Shown: piece after piece, positions 24,369-35,836 of the stretch
How positions within the stretch are numbered: the first letter of the stretch is position 1
Layout: the number at the start of each line of letters is the position of its first letter
Assembly (NCBI GenBank): GCA_030562195.1
Contig: JAUJPP010000003.1
Location: 42,786,602 to 42,850,601, forward strand
Source: Nipponacmea schrenckii
Taxonomy: Eukaryota; Mollusca; Gastropoda; Lottiidae
Length of the DNA: 64,000 nt
Direction: 5' to 3'
Notes under the pieces: model-generated
What the model was told of the DNA's origin: nothing
Seen by the model: only the letters and a program-made list of their open reading frames with translations
Database searches by the model: none
Program-made: the position numbers and the translations under genes

Positions 24369-25330
24369 ATGAACGTGGACTCAGTCTCCGGCAAAAAGGC
24401 CAAGAAGGATCACAGAAGGACAGTTACAGAAGAAGAACGAAAAACTAATACACAGAAGAAGCCAAAGCAGGTCGATCCTTACTCAACGTCTGCGATATGG
24501 TTTTTACACCATACCTACGTAGGCTTACAGGCAGTCAGCATGATAGGGTCTTAGAGCTCGCATCTCTTATACAGGTTAGGATTGCTATTCAAAAATGGAA
24601 AGAAAACTTCTAAAATTTATGACCAAGGAAAGCTGCATTCCGAAGGAAGATAAGGTTTACACACCATTACTTTTCACAGATAGCAAGGGGAATCATTTAG
24701 AGTTTTGTAGATATAGGCCCAGATCTGCTTCTGCTAGGCCTAATGACAGTAATGATGTTGAAAGACAAATTGTCATTAATTCTAAAGGAGGAGGGACTCC
24801 CATGCCCTTGACTATCTGAGATAATCTTGCAGAGGAGATTGGGTTCCAGGCCCCCCTGTGTATGCTTGGCTTGGAACCTGTGACTTGACATCCAAGGACA
24901 AATCTGGCTTTATCAGTCTTGTATCTTGTGACAATTCATTAGTCAGGGATATAGCTGACAAATATCAGCAGATTGTTCAAGTACCCTTACTTCTCCATAT
25001 TTCTGTGGAACCAAAAGAGGTACCAGAAAGGTCCATCAGTTTTGGAAGACCAAGACCGCCAACTGGTAGCTCAAATTTCTCAACTGGACACAATCCTCAG
25101 ATCTATAAATAATTACATTGGAAGTCATTCTCATTATTTCTACGTGGATCTTTACAGGGTGTCTAAAGCGTGCAGAAAAAGAAGCACCAGTGCAGAATCT
25201 GCTCAACCAACAACTCGCCGGTATTACAGCTATTAACTGTACAAGGATGGTATTCACCCAGGCAATTTAATTGGTAAAGTTTGGATGAAGAAGATCGCAG
25301 ATCAGGCTACCAAAGACTGCTGGATCTAGA
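24369..25330 (+). pseudogene. SGNH-hydrolase-like protein fragment, frameshifted
   Basis: Three overlapping frames join into one degenerate coding stretch. The amino part is Lys-rich and basic (GKKAKKDHRRTVTEEERK). The middle has VYTPLLFTDSKGNHLEF, whose DSKG resembles the block I serine motif of SGNH hydrolases, then AWLGTCDLTSKDKSGF, a block III-like segment. The end has YKDGIHPGNLIGKVWMKKI, whose DGIHP fits the catalytic Asp-x-x-His block. Stops and frame changes near 24818, 24890, 24945 and 25235 break it. This domain set occurs in uncharacterised mobile-element proteins of marine invertebrates (family memory only). A role inside a TTAA transposon is unknown; it might be part of the element's own protein or captured cargo. 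Confidence 0.5.
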
Positions 25331-25599
25331 TTTTTGTTACCACTCGTAGGGTGTTTGAAATTGCAATCATACTGTGAGGGCGTTCTTCGCTGGTGTGGTT
25401 GTTTATTACTTTCACTCCTGCATTGGTCAATGAAGTGAAAATCCAAATAGCTGATAAATATATCAACAAATACTGAGACTGAATATAAGCCCCTAGCAGG
25501 ATTTTTAAAATAGCAATTTGATTGTACAACTCCTGTTTTGGTTACTATCTTGTTTATCCTGAATTAGACCAGAAGCATCGTGGCTATCAACTGAGGAAA

Positions 25600-25943
25600 G
25601 ACATACAGAGCATTCAATTGACCAAATCACCTAAGACAACCACATCTGGTTCGAAGTGGTAGCCTACAACATAAACCTCCGTGCTGTATGGGGAAGTATG
25701 ACGACAGGAAGTGGCAACAGCCATTTGAGTGAATGTATGGGAACAATGGGAATTCCTAGCATGTCTACACATACTTTTTCGTCCATAGAACATGAAATTG
25801 GGGAATGGTGGTATGTTCTTATTTGGAAATCTTATTACTTTTGTATTGCCGTAAATTCAGATTTTTTGCTAGGAATTAATATGGAGAACGTAATATCTCT
25901 TGCAAAAAGTGAAATCACTACATTATCTTACTGGACTGAGTAG
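25600..25943 (+). pseudogene. Transposase-like fragment (Mutator/Kolobok-like conserved segment)
   Basis: The segment VAYNINLRAVWGSMTTGSG followed by HLSECMGTMGIPSMSTHTF resembles a conserved N-x-R-x-V...TG-x-G...M-x-IP-x-M motif of Mutator-like transposase domains in uncharacterised metazoan proteins. It lies inside the TTAA element downstream of the SGNH-like fragment. After residue 60 or so the frame continues with hydrophobic residues unlike the family, so the conserved part is truncated. The assignment is by motif memory and is tentative. Confidence 0.4.
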
Positions 25944-26407
25944 TGCCTATACACATCACCATACTATAAAAAAAAGTAGTACCGAAAAAAATGGCCGCTT
26001 TTCTTTTAATGAATTTAGAAGAAATTTAAAGGCCTTTTATTAAAATATAATTTATTTTTTCCAAATTTCACGATTGGAGTGCTCTAGTATACATATCAGA
26101 CCTTGTGTTGACATAAGAAATAGTTATTTTAATGGACATTTTACAGGTGAATTTCTGTTTTTAGTGAATGTCTCAATTTTTTCAAATAAATGGTAATTAC
26201 ACCTTTCAAAAACATTTTTTTTTTATAAAGTTTTATTTAGGTGATTAAACATAATAGGGCATCCATATAACACAAAATATGAAATGATAAAGGTCTAATT
26301 AAAAAGTTCACTTCAAACATTTTCAACCTATTTTGCAAGGTTCCGAAGCACCTTAATAGTTTATCCACTAAAAGACACCAGAGTCATGTTAAAAATGTTC
26401 ACACCAA

Positions 26408-27790
26408 ATTTCATCGCAACCGGACCATTTTTACTACCCTAAATCGATTTTTTTATTCTTACAATTGGCGCCCAATTGTCGCTCTTTTCATAAATAATGT
26501 TCGAATGTCGAAAAAAGGATAACTTCAATTTCAACATGAATAAAGGTAAAGAGTAAATATAAGAGTCGTTTCGTACTAATACACACTAACTCGAGACAAT
26601 TTATGTGACTTTTCGTACCAAGTTAATAACATTCAAATATAATTCAAACTATTTGTTTTATGGACAATATATTTCACATCTCCAAATTCGAAATAGACAA
26701 AAGTAAACGATGTGTCAGGCCCCATACTGTTTGCCAAAACAGGTACCGGTAGGTGAAATGATAATTCATGTTTTGATGATGTAATCAGAAAAAGTTATCG
26801 ATTACTCACATGCCTCATGAGTCATCACAATAACAATAACTGACAATAACTGACAAGGTTTAAGAGTCACCTCACTGACCAACACTGTCCAGTAGAGGGT
26901 CTTTAAGTACGCTTAAATTTCGTCTACATTAGCCATATAGTCTCTACTTCAGTATACTACCGCTAACGGAAATGATGATTAAATTTTTTTCATTTTAATA
27001 AGATGTGACCCACAGACACTGACGATGGCTCACATGGCTCGTGAGTCACCTCACTGACCTACACTGTCCAGTACCGGGCCTTTAAGTAAGCTTACATATC
27101 GTCTATATAAGCCATATAGCCCCTACTTCAGTATACTACCGCTACCGGAAATAAGAATCCAAAAAATTAGATTTTTTATGATGTGACCCACAGACACTGA
27201 CGATGACTCACACATGGCTCGAGAGTCACCTCACTGACCCACACTGTCCAGTACAGGGCCTTTAAGTAAGCCTACATATCGTCTAAAGAGGCCATATAGC
27301 CCCTACTTCATTATACTACCGCTACCGGAAATGATGATCCAAAAATTTTTGATTTTTTTATGATGTGATCCACAGACACTGACACTAACTCACAAGGCTC
27401 GAGAGTCACCTCACTGACCCACACTGTCCAGCAACGGGCCTTTAAGTAAGCTTACATATCGTGTATACAAGCCATATAGCCCCTACTTCAGTATACTACC
27501 GCTACCGAAAATGATGATCCAAAAAATTAGAATTTTTCATGATGTGACCCACAGACACTGACAATGACTCACAACACTCGAGAGTTACCACACTGTCCCA
27601 CACTGTCCAGTACAGGGCCTTTAAGTAAGCCTACATATCGTCTATATAAGCCATATAGACCCTACTTCAGTATACTTCCGCTACCAGAAATGATGATCAA
27701 AAAAATTTAATTTTCTTATAATGTGACCCACAGATACTGACGATGACTCACATGGCTCGAGAGTCACCTCACTGACCCACACTGTCCAAT
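26408..27790 (+). repeat. Left arm of a foldback-type long inverted repeat
   Basis: An outer single-copy part (26408-26840) and about six tandem units of about 180 bp (26840-27790) occur in reverse complement at 37412-38994. Units contain TGACCCACACTGTCCAGTAC, CCCTACTTCAGTATACTACC and GCTACCGGAAATGATGATCC. Array-bearing inverted repeats of this kind are typical of foldback elements. The hAT transposon at 27.8-31.7 kb sits in the last unit of this arm. Confidence 0.8.
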
Positions 27791-28053
27791 TTCTGAGGTT
27801 GCCCGAATTTCGAACTTAGTTATGAGAGTTTTCTTCGAGAGAAACACTATTGTTATTGGCAGAGTATTGTCACTCTTTCTAGAACACATGATACTACCCC
27901 CTTAGGAGATCCATAAGTATTCAGTTTAATTTACGGGATGTACTGTTTTCACCCGATTTTGAATGAGATTTTTGGCTAATGGATATGTTATGTTTGTATG
28001 GATTTTATCATTTCGATTTTTTTTTAAAATTTCAATTATCATAGATATCAACT

Positions 28054-30690
28054 TTAGTCATACATAGCTTTTCTCCTTTTTTTCATCGTTGAAAACGTCT
28101 GAATGACTTTGTCGAAATCAACATCTTTGGCAAAATTCCTTTCTATATTTATCAAAGATAAATTTGAGAGCCTGTCTTCAGTCATTGTTGATCTCAGATA
28201 ATTTTTTATTAGTTTCAATCTACTAAAGCTTCTCTCACTGGCAGCACTGGATACAGGGATTGTCAAAAATATTTTATACAAAATCGTCAAATTGGGAAAT
28301 GCAGTATCCATAGTATTTTGTATAATGAAGGGTAAAACATCTTTGACTTTTAGAAGTACCGATGAAGGGGTGTAAATATATCTTCTAAAACTATTTTAAA
28401 ATGTCTATATTCATCTATTAGTTCGGCAGTATTGACATCTTTACTATAAAACTTTCCAAGTTCAATCAATTTCGTTTCACTGTTTTTATCTGAGAAATAT
28501 TTAGGATCTAAGGCAGAAAATCTATTAGCAATTTCAGTAAAATCTGAGAATCGTTCATTCATCTGAAATGTCAAAGTATCTACGATAACATAATAGGTAT
28601 CTCGAAGAAATCTGGTACGACCATTACCAGCGGCGTCATCCCTTGCTCGTTCACCTGGCATTAACTTTACTTTTCGGTTTCGGGACTCTTTATACACCGG
28701 AGCGACTTCACACATTGATGCGATATCTCTTGCTTCAGTTTCATCATCATTGAAAACGTCGTCTGATCGTAATTCGACTAATTGCAATCGAGTGGACTGA
28801 ACAAGTGAAGATGCAGTCATAATATCAATATCGGACTCTTGTAAATAACATGAGAGTATATTTGTGCATGCTAATATCTTATCCCAAACAACTAATAATA
28901 CAATAAATTCAAACTTAGTAATTGTTGCCAGAATACCATTACCATCAGCAAGTGCCTTCGGTGTTGTATTTCGTAATACACCACTAGCAATTTGTTCAAG
29001 AGCTTTCACGAGAGCTGGAATGCAGCTTATCACAGCTTTCACCGAGTCTTTGTGGCTATGCCAACGTGTGTCACAGTGCCTTTTCAATTTCAAAGTTGCT
29101 ATATCCAGTAGCTTAATTTCGAAATCTAACAGTTTCAGTCTTGGAAGAGAACTTGTCATAAAACTGTAGATATTTTCTAGAGTGCCAAAGAAAAGTTTAG
29201 CTTGTACACAAGACGAAGATGCCGAGTCACCTATTACAAGATTCAAGTTGTGGGCACAACAGTGAACATAAATTGCGGTAGGCTCTTCAATTTTGACTCG
29301 TCGTTGGAGCCCAGAAATATCACCTGACATAGTGGAAGCACCATCATATGCCTGACCTCTACATTCCGAAAATTTTAAAGAACATTTTTCGAGCATCTTA
29401 TCTAATAAGTTCTTGAAATCTTCGGCACTTGCACCACCCAATTCGTCGAACATGATGAACCGCTCAACGATATCTCCCGACTTGGTAACGTAACGGTGCG
29501 AAAACGAGCATTGATCAATTCTACTGATATCTATAGTTGAATCTAGAATAATAGCATAATATCTAGCATAACGAACTTCAAATAGAATTCCCCGAAGAAC
29601 TTCATTGGCAATGGATTCAATGATGTCATTCTGTATGTGATGACTTAAATAAGTTTCATTCCTTTTAGCATTTATCAGATGGTCGGCTAGAATTTGATCA
29701 TATTTTGAAATGAATTTAACAAGTTCGAGAAAATTGCCCTCGTTACAATCTTGACTTAATCCTGCATAACTTGTCGATTTCGTTCGATTTCGGCATTTTT
29801 GGCTTTCATCAAATTTTGATAGACTGTCTGGTCACTCCGCAATCGAAACTTTGTGACAATTAAAACTCTCATAGAACTTTTGTGAATTTCAGAATCCTCG
29901 TGACTTCGAATTTTCTCAATCCCTTTTTTAGAATTAGAACATCAAACATTTGGATCTGCGAATGTGCGTTCAAATGAAAATTTATTTTTTCTGCAAAGAG
30001 CCAACAAGACAGACAGTACATTTTATGTGTTTCTGGAGAGTAACAAAGCCATTGTCTATGGGATTTTGTTCTGTTTTCCATTGTCTTCTGATACCATTCC
30101 ACATGAAAACGTCTCCCATCTTTGTCGATTTGGAAATCATCGAAGTCATCATGAAATCCTGGTTGACAAGCACCTATTTCTATTATTGCTCGCACCAATG
30201 AATCAGTGATTTTGGAATCCTTGAAGAGCCAAGGATCTGATGGATATTTACATGTCAAATCAATTAATTTCTCAAAAACAGATGAACATTCTTGTGGACT
30301 TTCCGGAATTTCAGTTCCACTTATATCAGGTGTGTTGGAACATGTTGGTTTATCGCAACATTCACGGATTGTGCCTCCGGATACATTAGCTGATTGGGAA
30401 GAAGGGTCACAATCATCAATTAGATGTGTTTCCACTTCACTGTGCTCGCTACTAATTACTTCACTTACATTCTGATTACTTTCTGAAGATGTGCTAGTAT
30501 GTGTTTTCCCGAAAAAACTACTTAATTGTGGCTGAGATTTATCAGTTATTTGTTGAACTGGTGTAAAAGTAATAGTATCCCCCAAGTGTAAGCGTTTTAC
30601 GTGACTTTCTTTATAATCGGAATCAAGTTCCTTGCCGCATGCATCACATGCAACCCGTTGTCGATACAATCGTTTACGTGTAGAAGACAT
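28054..30690 (-). pseudogene. hAT transposase, TTF zinc finger + hAT dimerisation (ZMYM1-like), frameshifted
   Basis: Starts at 30690 (MSSTRKRLYRQRVACDACGK). The amino part is polar with a CxxC. A TTF-type zinc finger region follows (RRFHVEWYQK then MYCLSCWLF). A frame change occurs at an A-run near 29925 and another near 29765, where a conserved segment is also missing. The long middle part (continuing open from about 29800 to 28350) has the RNase H-like/DUF4371 signature CRGQAYDGASTMSG and CCAHNLNLVI. A third frame change near 28360 leads into the hAT dimerisation tail (IPVSSAASERSFSRLKLIKN). Overall length is right for the family (about 850 residues). Reading-frame breaks make it inactive unless they are sequencing errors. 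Confidence 0.85.
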
Positions 30691-30904
30691 TGTTTTGATT
30701 TCTGTGTCAATTTGCTAAATTGCAACAGTGCAAGTTATAACCAGGCCAAACAATTCTTGACAAAAGACAAAAATATTTTTGAACAATTTTTAGTGCGTGT
30801 TTATCGATGATCGATGGAAGATAGAACAGGTGTTATTCTAACGAAATTTCACTCTGAAATGATCACAGCTAGAGGACACGCAATGTTATGTGATTATAAT
30901 GATA

Positions 30905-31260
30905 ATTATGATCTTTTTTCCAAGGGAAGTAAGCTAGGGAACTCATGTGTTTTTAGTTGAAACCTTATCAAACTTATTTATTTTACATTTTTTTATTGGT
31001 GGAATAATAGTTTAGAAATTTTTTTTACACAAAAAACCCCAAAGTGATTAAAATGATCTATTTTCCAAGGGAAGTAAGCCAGGGAACTCGTGTGTTGTTA
31101 GTTGAAACCTTATTAAACTTATTTATTTTACATTTTCTTATTGGTGGAATTTTTATTGATTTATTTGATTAATAAATGATCTATTTTCCAAGGGAAGTAA
31201 GCCAAGAAACTTGTTAACTTTTTAGGTGAAACCTTACCGAATTGTCTTAATTTAAGGCAA
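30905..31260. repeat. ~130-bp direct repeat, three copies
   Basis: TTTTCCAAGGGAAGTAAGC begins units near 30918, 31057 and 31182, each followed by AGTTGAAACCTTAT-like sequence. It lies upstream of the hAT transposase start, inside the transposon, and could be part of its promoter or subterminal region. Confidence 0.7.
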
Positions 31261-31706
31261 TTCGGGCACCGATTTCCATTTTTTTTTAACAAATATTGTA
31301 TGTCATACAATATTTATTGAAAAAATTGAAATATGTGCCCGAATTGTCTTTTTTTGGTTGTGTAAAAAAAAGTTCTAAACTCTACTTTCGGGCTGCGATT
31401 TCAATTTTTGAAATATGTAAAATATAATCATAGCAATGACATTCGGGCAGTGATTTCGATCCTTAAATAATATGAATTATGAAATATTATTATAGGAGAA
31501 TAAAATTGGGCTATCAATTTAAAAAAATACAGTTATAGTAATATAGGATATTCGGGCAAAGATATGATTTCATTTTTAAATTCCAAAAAAAAAAAAAAAA
31601 ATTGGGCCGTTAAAATTTTTTTTTTAAATGCCTTGCCCGAAAAACTAGCCTTTGGGGCTGCGAGGGGGGGGGGCTGTGGCTGTGGCCCCCTGTGGCTCCG
31701 CCACTG

Positions 31707-31800
31707 CAATATAGGCCATATAGCCCCTACTTCAGTATACTACCGCTACCGGAAATAAAGATCCAAAAAATTAGATTTTTTTTATGATGTGACCCACAGA
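31707..31800 (+). repeat. Remainder of a 180-bp foldback unit
   Basis: ATAGCCCCTACTTCAGTATA through TGTGACCCACAGACACTGAC continues the left arm beyond the hAT insertion, then breaks into the array of about 160-bp repeats on the minus strand. Confidence 0.75.
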
Positions 31801-32764
31801 CACTGACAATCGAAATCCATCAAGAATTGTGCCATTTTAGAGTGTTTACGAGACAAAAATCGAACGCGTTTAAAAGAACAAGGGCAATAATTCATATTAG
31901 ATATATTTTGATATTTTTAATTTTCAATTAGGCTCATCCCTTGCGATATCCAAAAATTTTTCAGTGAGTTTTGTCAACATTGGTCATGAATTGTAGCTTC
32001 TAGAGTGTTTATTACCCAAAAAAAGTTCTATTTATTTGATTTTCAATAAGGTTCATCCTTGGGTAAAAAACAAATACTCAAGCCAAGTTTTACCCAAAAT
32101 CCATTAAGAATTATTCTTTCTAGAGTGCTTACAAGCTAAAATTGAACGCGTTTTCAAACTGAATTTCAATAGGGTTCATCCTTAGGTGATTACAAATACT
32201 CATGCCAAGTTATGTCAAAATCGCTCAAGAATTGTGACTTGTAGAGTGTTTACAAGGCAAAAATCCAACACATTTTATAGAACAAGGGCAATAATTCCTA
32301 TTAAATATATTTCGATATGTGCTATTTTCAAAAGGGTTCATTCTTGGGTGATATTAAACAATTTCAGCAAGTTTCGTCAAAATCGGTCAATAACTGTGCT
32401 TTGTAGAGTGTTTACAAGCTAAAAATTGAACGCGTTTTCAAAAACAAGGGAAAATAACTGATATTAATTTTTTTTCGACTTGACTGGTTTTCAATAGGCT
32501 TCATCCTTGGGTGATAACAAATACTCAGGCCAAGTTTTAATAAAATCCTTTAAAAAATTGTTCTCTCAAGGGTATTTACAAGCTAAAATTGAACGTGTTT
32601 TCAAGATTTTTTTTCCGATTTCGCTGATTTTCAATAGGGTTCATCCTTGCGTGATCATAAACACTCATATTAAGTTTCATCTAAATCCGTCAAGAATTAC
32701 ACCGTGTAGAGTGTTTACGAGCAATTGTGGACGGACGGACGGACGGACGGACGGACGGACGGAC
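31800..32764 (-). mobile_element. Pearl/Helitron-like ~160-bp array (A4) with (ACGG)n
   Basis: Five to six degenerate repeats read on minus (AGTGTTTACAAGCTAAAATT, CAATAGGGTTCATCCTTGGG on plus). It ends at a GGAC tetranucleotide run of about nine units (32729-32764). A tandem core plus ACGG microsatellite is the architecture described for bivalve pearl-type elements. The array is repeated at 36320-37414. Confidence 0.7.
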
Positions 32765-33242
32765 CAACGAACGACTGGTACTATGTAAGACTTTACCTTG
32801 TGGGTTCTTTATTGTGCGACCATTTTTTGGTTCTAACGAATAGCACATTGTGTTGCATTTTGTCCGTATGCTTGTGAGTTTGTTCTTTCTAAACTTTTTT
32901 TATGTGCCTTATATTGTTTTTCCAAAATATACACAAATCGCCGATTTCATGAGAAATCTGAGGTCATAATGTGGGTTTGTAGGCATAAAGGACACCACTT
33001 GCTGTATTCCCAGCCTTCAAATATTTCAATTGTAAAAATTCTTTAAGAATAAAATTTCTGTGTCAAAAAGTTTATGGTTTTCTGGGCCTTTTGTAATAAA
33101 AACACGTTCTGTGCCATTGCACATAATATGGATATTGTTAGACCTGCTAGAGGTACAAATTATCCCCCCTTGACCACAACAGTAGTTTTAAAAGGTAAAA
33201 AATAATTTTATGATAGGCTCAATGTCAATCGTATTTTATGGG

Positions 33243-33450
33243 TTTAAAAGTTGCACAAGATATCTTTAATGCTGTCCATACCAAAAGGTTGCACAAGATA
33301 TCTTTAATGCTGTCCATACCAAAAGGTTGCACAAGATATCTTTAATGTTGTCCATACCAAAAGGTTGCATAAGATGACTTTAATGTTGTCCATGCCAAAA
33401 GGTTGCATAAGATGACTTTAATTTTGTCCATGTCAAATAGTTGCATAAGA
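33243..33450. repeat. ~40-bp tandem repeat, about five copies
   Basis: Units of GGTTGCACAAGATATCTTTA followed by ATG(C/T)TGTCCATACCAAAA; the last copies have drifted to GCATAAGATGACTTTAAT. Confidence 0.85.
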
Positions 33451-33918
33451 TGACTTCAGTAAACTGAAAGAAGGTTTTCATTGCTTTTTCTTTTAGAACT
33501 ATGTCCAGTGGAATGGTACATTTGGATTTTTTTGCTTGGTACAATATTACACACCCACTTTTTGACCACAACAATAAATTGAGATGTGATAGATTCTTTG
33601 ATCCAATATAAGTTGAATTTTGTGGGATCAAACGCAACATTAAACAAAAACCCAAAAAATCAAACATTTGTCTTTAATAATACGTACTTAAACAACTCCA
33701 GTTTACATTGTAAAAAAACAATTAAAACAATCATTTTTTGTGATTTATGTTCGATATTTTCTTTACAATATCCGTATAAAGTTTCAATCTTAATAGCTCA
33801 CTTGATTTTTTAACTTTTACACACATTAAAAATTGAAAAAGTCTACATGCTATTGTAGACGAACACACTGACAGGTTATTGCAATTTATAGCAACATAGA
33901 GATTTGGTGATAAAGGTG

Positions 33919-34650
33919 TAGGGATGGGCGGTACTACGGTATTACCGTGAAAACCGGTTCCAAAAAAATACCGGTAGTAGTATCGCGGCAAAATTGAATA
34001 CTCGGTATACCGTGAATACCGTCAAATATCACGGTATTCAATTTTACAGCAAAATCAACTGATAAAATGTCTTGTTACATGCTGGTTTTAGTATAATTTA
34101 ACAAATTAAGTCATATTTTGTTGTTGCTCTAATAGTACTATACCACGTGATGAAACACGTAGCCACGATTATCGCGTCTTTTCTCTTGGAATCTTGTTTT
34201 CTAACATTGGAGGATTAATATTTCAAATGACATGTAAAACAAAGAATTAATTCTTTTTTAATTAATTAAGCCTTTTTTTTTATTTCGCTTCGAAGTTTAT
34301 CAGAATATCATTATAGGAATAAAAATTTGTCTGCTAAATAAACGTTGTGGAAGTTATAAGCATAAAAGAATATGCCCAAAGCACGCTTCCGGAAAAACCC
34401 ATGGTCGAAAATTTGATGGAAAATTGGTATACGACAGCGATTTTTGTTCTACCTACGGTTTTCTGTATGTCTAATTTTCCTTCCATATTATTGCCAAACC
34501 CTTGGCAACTAGTCCAGGGCTTTCCAAGCCCTATTTTGTTGACACGCAGTGAAATTTTTGGCTTCTGTAAAATACCGTGAATACCGTGACAATACTTAAT
34601 TAGGCCTTAAATACCGCGATACCTAAAAAACTCAATACCTCCCATCCCTA
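33919..34650. mobile_element. hAT-type MITE with 8-bp target duplication
   Basis: A 732-bp element with ends TAGGGATGGGCGGTA and, at the right, TACCTCCCATCCCTA. It is flanked by TAAAGGTG at 33911-33918 and 34651-34658. The subterminal regions are rich in palindromic TACCG/CGGTA motifs on both sides (33930-34040, 34565-34620). No transposase frame. Confidence 0.82.
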
Positions 34651-35336
34651 TAAAGGTGAGAAAATAATTTCTAAAGCTTTCCAAAAAGAGCAGCCTCTTA
34701 AACTGCTTTAAAGTTTTCATTAAGCAAGAAAATGGCAAATTTATGAAGCAAACGTAGTTGTTCCAGTCACTCACCAACAGCCCACTGGAAATCATCTAGA
34801 AAACAGCCTAATGTTTCAGGTTTTCTTTGTTTCTTTAATTTGTCTGTAAAAATATAACATTTTCATACATCATTAAATAACAGCTTTGTCATAATATGTA
34901 TTATATAGAGTATAATATTGCCTGTAAAATGCAGTTAATAACTTTGAATTAAGTTACTTCGAAAAACTAGAATTTCTTATTCATTTAACTGTTCTTTTAT
35001 ATATTGAAACAAAGAATATTTGTGTTAAGGTTAGAGACATAATATAACCAAATATAATTGTCAAGTTTACATTCCTTGTAATATATAATACAAAACAAAA
35101 TTTTGTGGATTGTAAAAATATTGTGTTTTTCAATCAACTTTTCCGCATGAAGTCCCTTATCTTATTATCCTTTGATAATCTAATATCATAAAATATAAAA
35201 TTTGAGGATTTTTTTTGTTAAATTTGATTTAAAATTCTGGATTCTAGACAGAAACTTTCTTTCACCTACAATATTTCTGAATTCTATAAATAAAAAATTG
35301 ACATGCAGAATAATTGAAATTCAATTAATAACAAAA

Positions 35337-35836
35337 NNNNNNNNNNNNNNNNNNNNNNNNNNNNNNNNNNNNNNNNNNNNNNNNNNNNNNNNNNNNNNNN
35401 NNNNNNNNNNNNNNNNNNNNNNNNNNNNNNNNNNNNNNNNNNNNNNNNNNNNNNNNNNNNNNNNNNNNNNNNNNNNNNNNNNNNNNNNNNNNNNNNNNNN
35501 NNNNNNNNNNNNNNNNNNNNNNNNNNNNNNNNNNNNNNNNNNNNNNNNNNNNNNNNNNNNNNNNNNNNNNNNNNNNNNNNNNNNNNNNNNNNNNNNNNNN
35601 NNNNNNNNNNNNNNNNNNNNNNNNNNNNNNNNNNNNNNNNNNNNNNNNNNNNNNNNNNNNNNNNNNNNNNNNNNNNNNNNNNNNNNNNNNNNNNNNNNNN
35701 NNNNNNNNNNNNNNNNNNNNNNNNNNNNNNNNNNNNNNNNNNNNNNNNNNNNNNNNNNNNNNNNNNNNNNNNNNNNNNNNNNNNNNNNNNNNNNNNNNNN
35801 NNNNNNNNNNNNNNNNNNNNNNNNNNNNNNNNNNNN
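35337..35836. other. Assembly gap (500 N)
   Basis: Exactly 500 undefined bases, the usual placeholder for a scaffold join of unknown size. Frames running across it are meaningless. Confidence 0.99.

Larger units (their letters stand above)
22677..26352 (+). mobile_element. TTAA-inserting DNA transposon with 20-bp perfect inverted repeats
   Basis: The left end GGTGCTTCGGAACCTTGCAA (22677-22696) has its exact complement at 26333-26352. Both are flanked outward by TTAA (22673-22676 and 26353-26356). TTAA duplication is characteristic of the Kolobok and piggyBac groups; the termini lack the CCC/GGG of piggyBac, so Kolobok-like is the better guess. The 3.7-kb interior holds decayed plus-strand coding sequence from about 24.37 to 25.94 kb. 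Its left third (22.7-24.3 kb) shows no recognisable coding sequence. Confidence 0.75.
27791..31706 (-). mobile_element. hAT transposon (ZMYM1-like), inserted in the foldback array
   Basis: The right end CAGTGGCGGAGCCACAGG (complement, ending at 31706) is a typical hAT terminus. TTCGGGCA-type subterminal motifs are clustered at 31255-31640, with one at 27804. Array sequence resumes directly to the right (31707). The left terminus near 27790 is not recognisable and about 45 bp of the array unit is missing, so the left end is probably damaged. It contains one broken transposase gene on minus. Confidence 0.65.
32765..35336. other. AT-rich segment between the duplicated blocks, no gene
   Basis: It joins abruptly to the short GGAC run at 32764 and stops at the assembly gap. 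It contains a 37-bp tandem repeat and an hAT-type MITE, given separately. No supported coding sequence. Confidence 0.4.

Noticed and set aside
31564..31758. 64-codon frame, also at 36083-36277
   Set aside because: Starts in a poly-A run and reads across the hAT terminus; identical copy is due to the block duplication.
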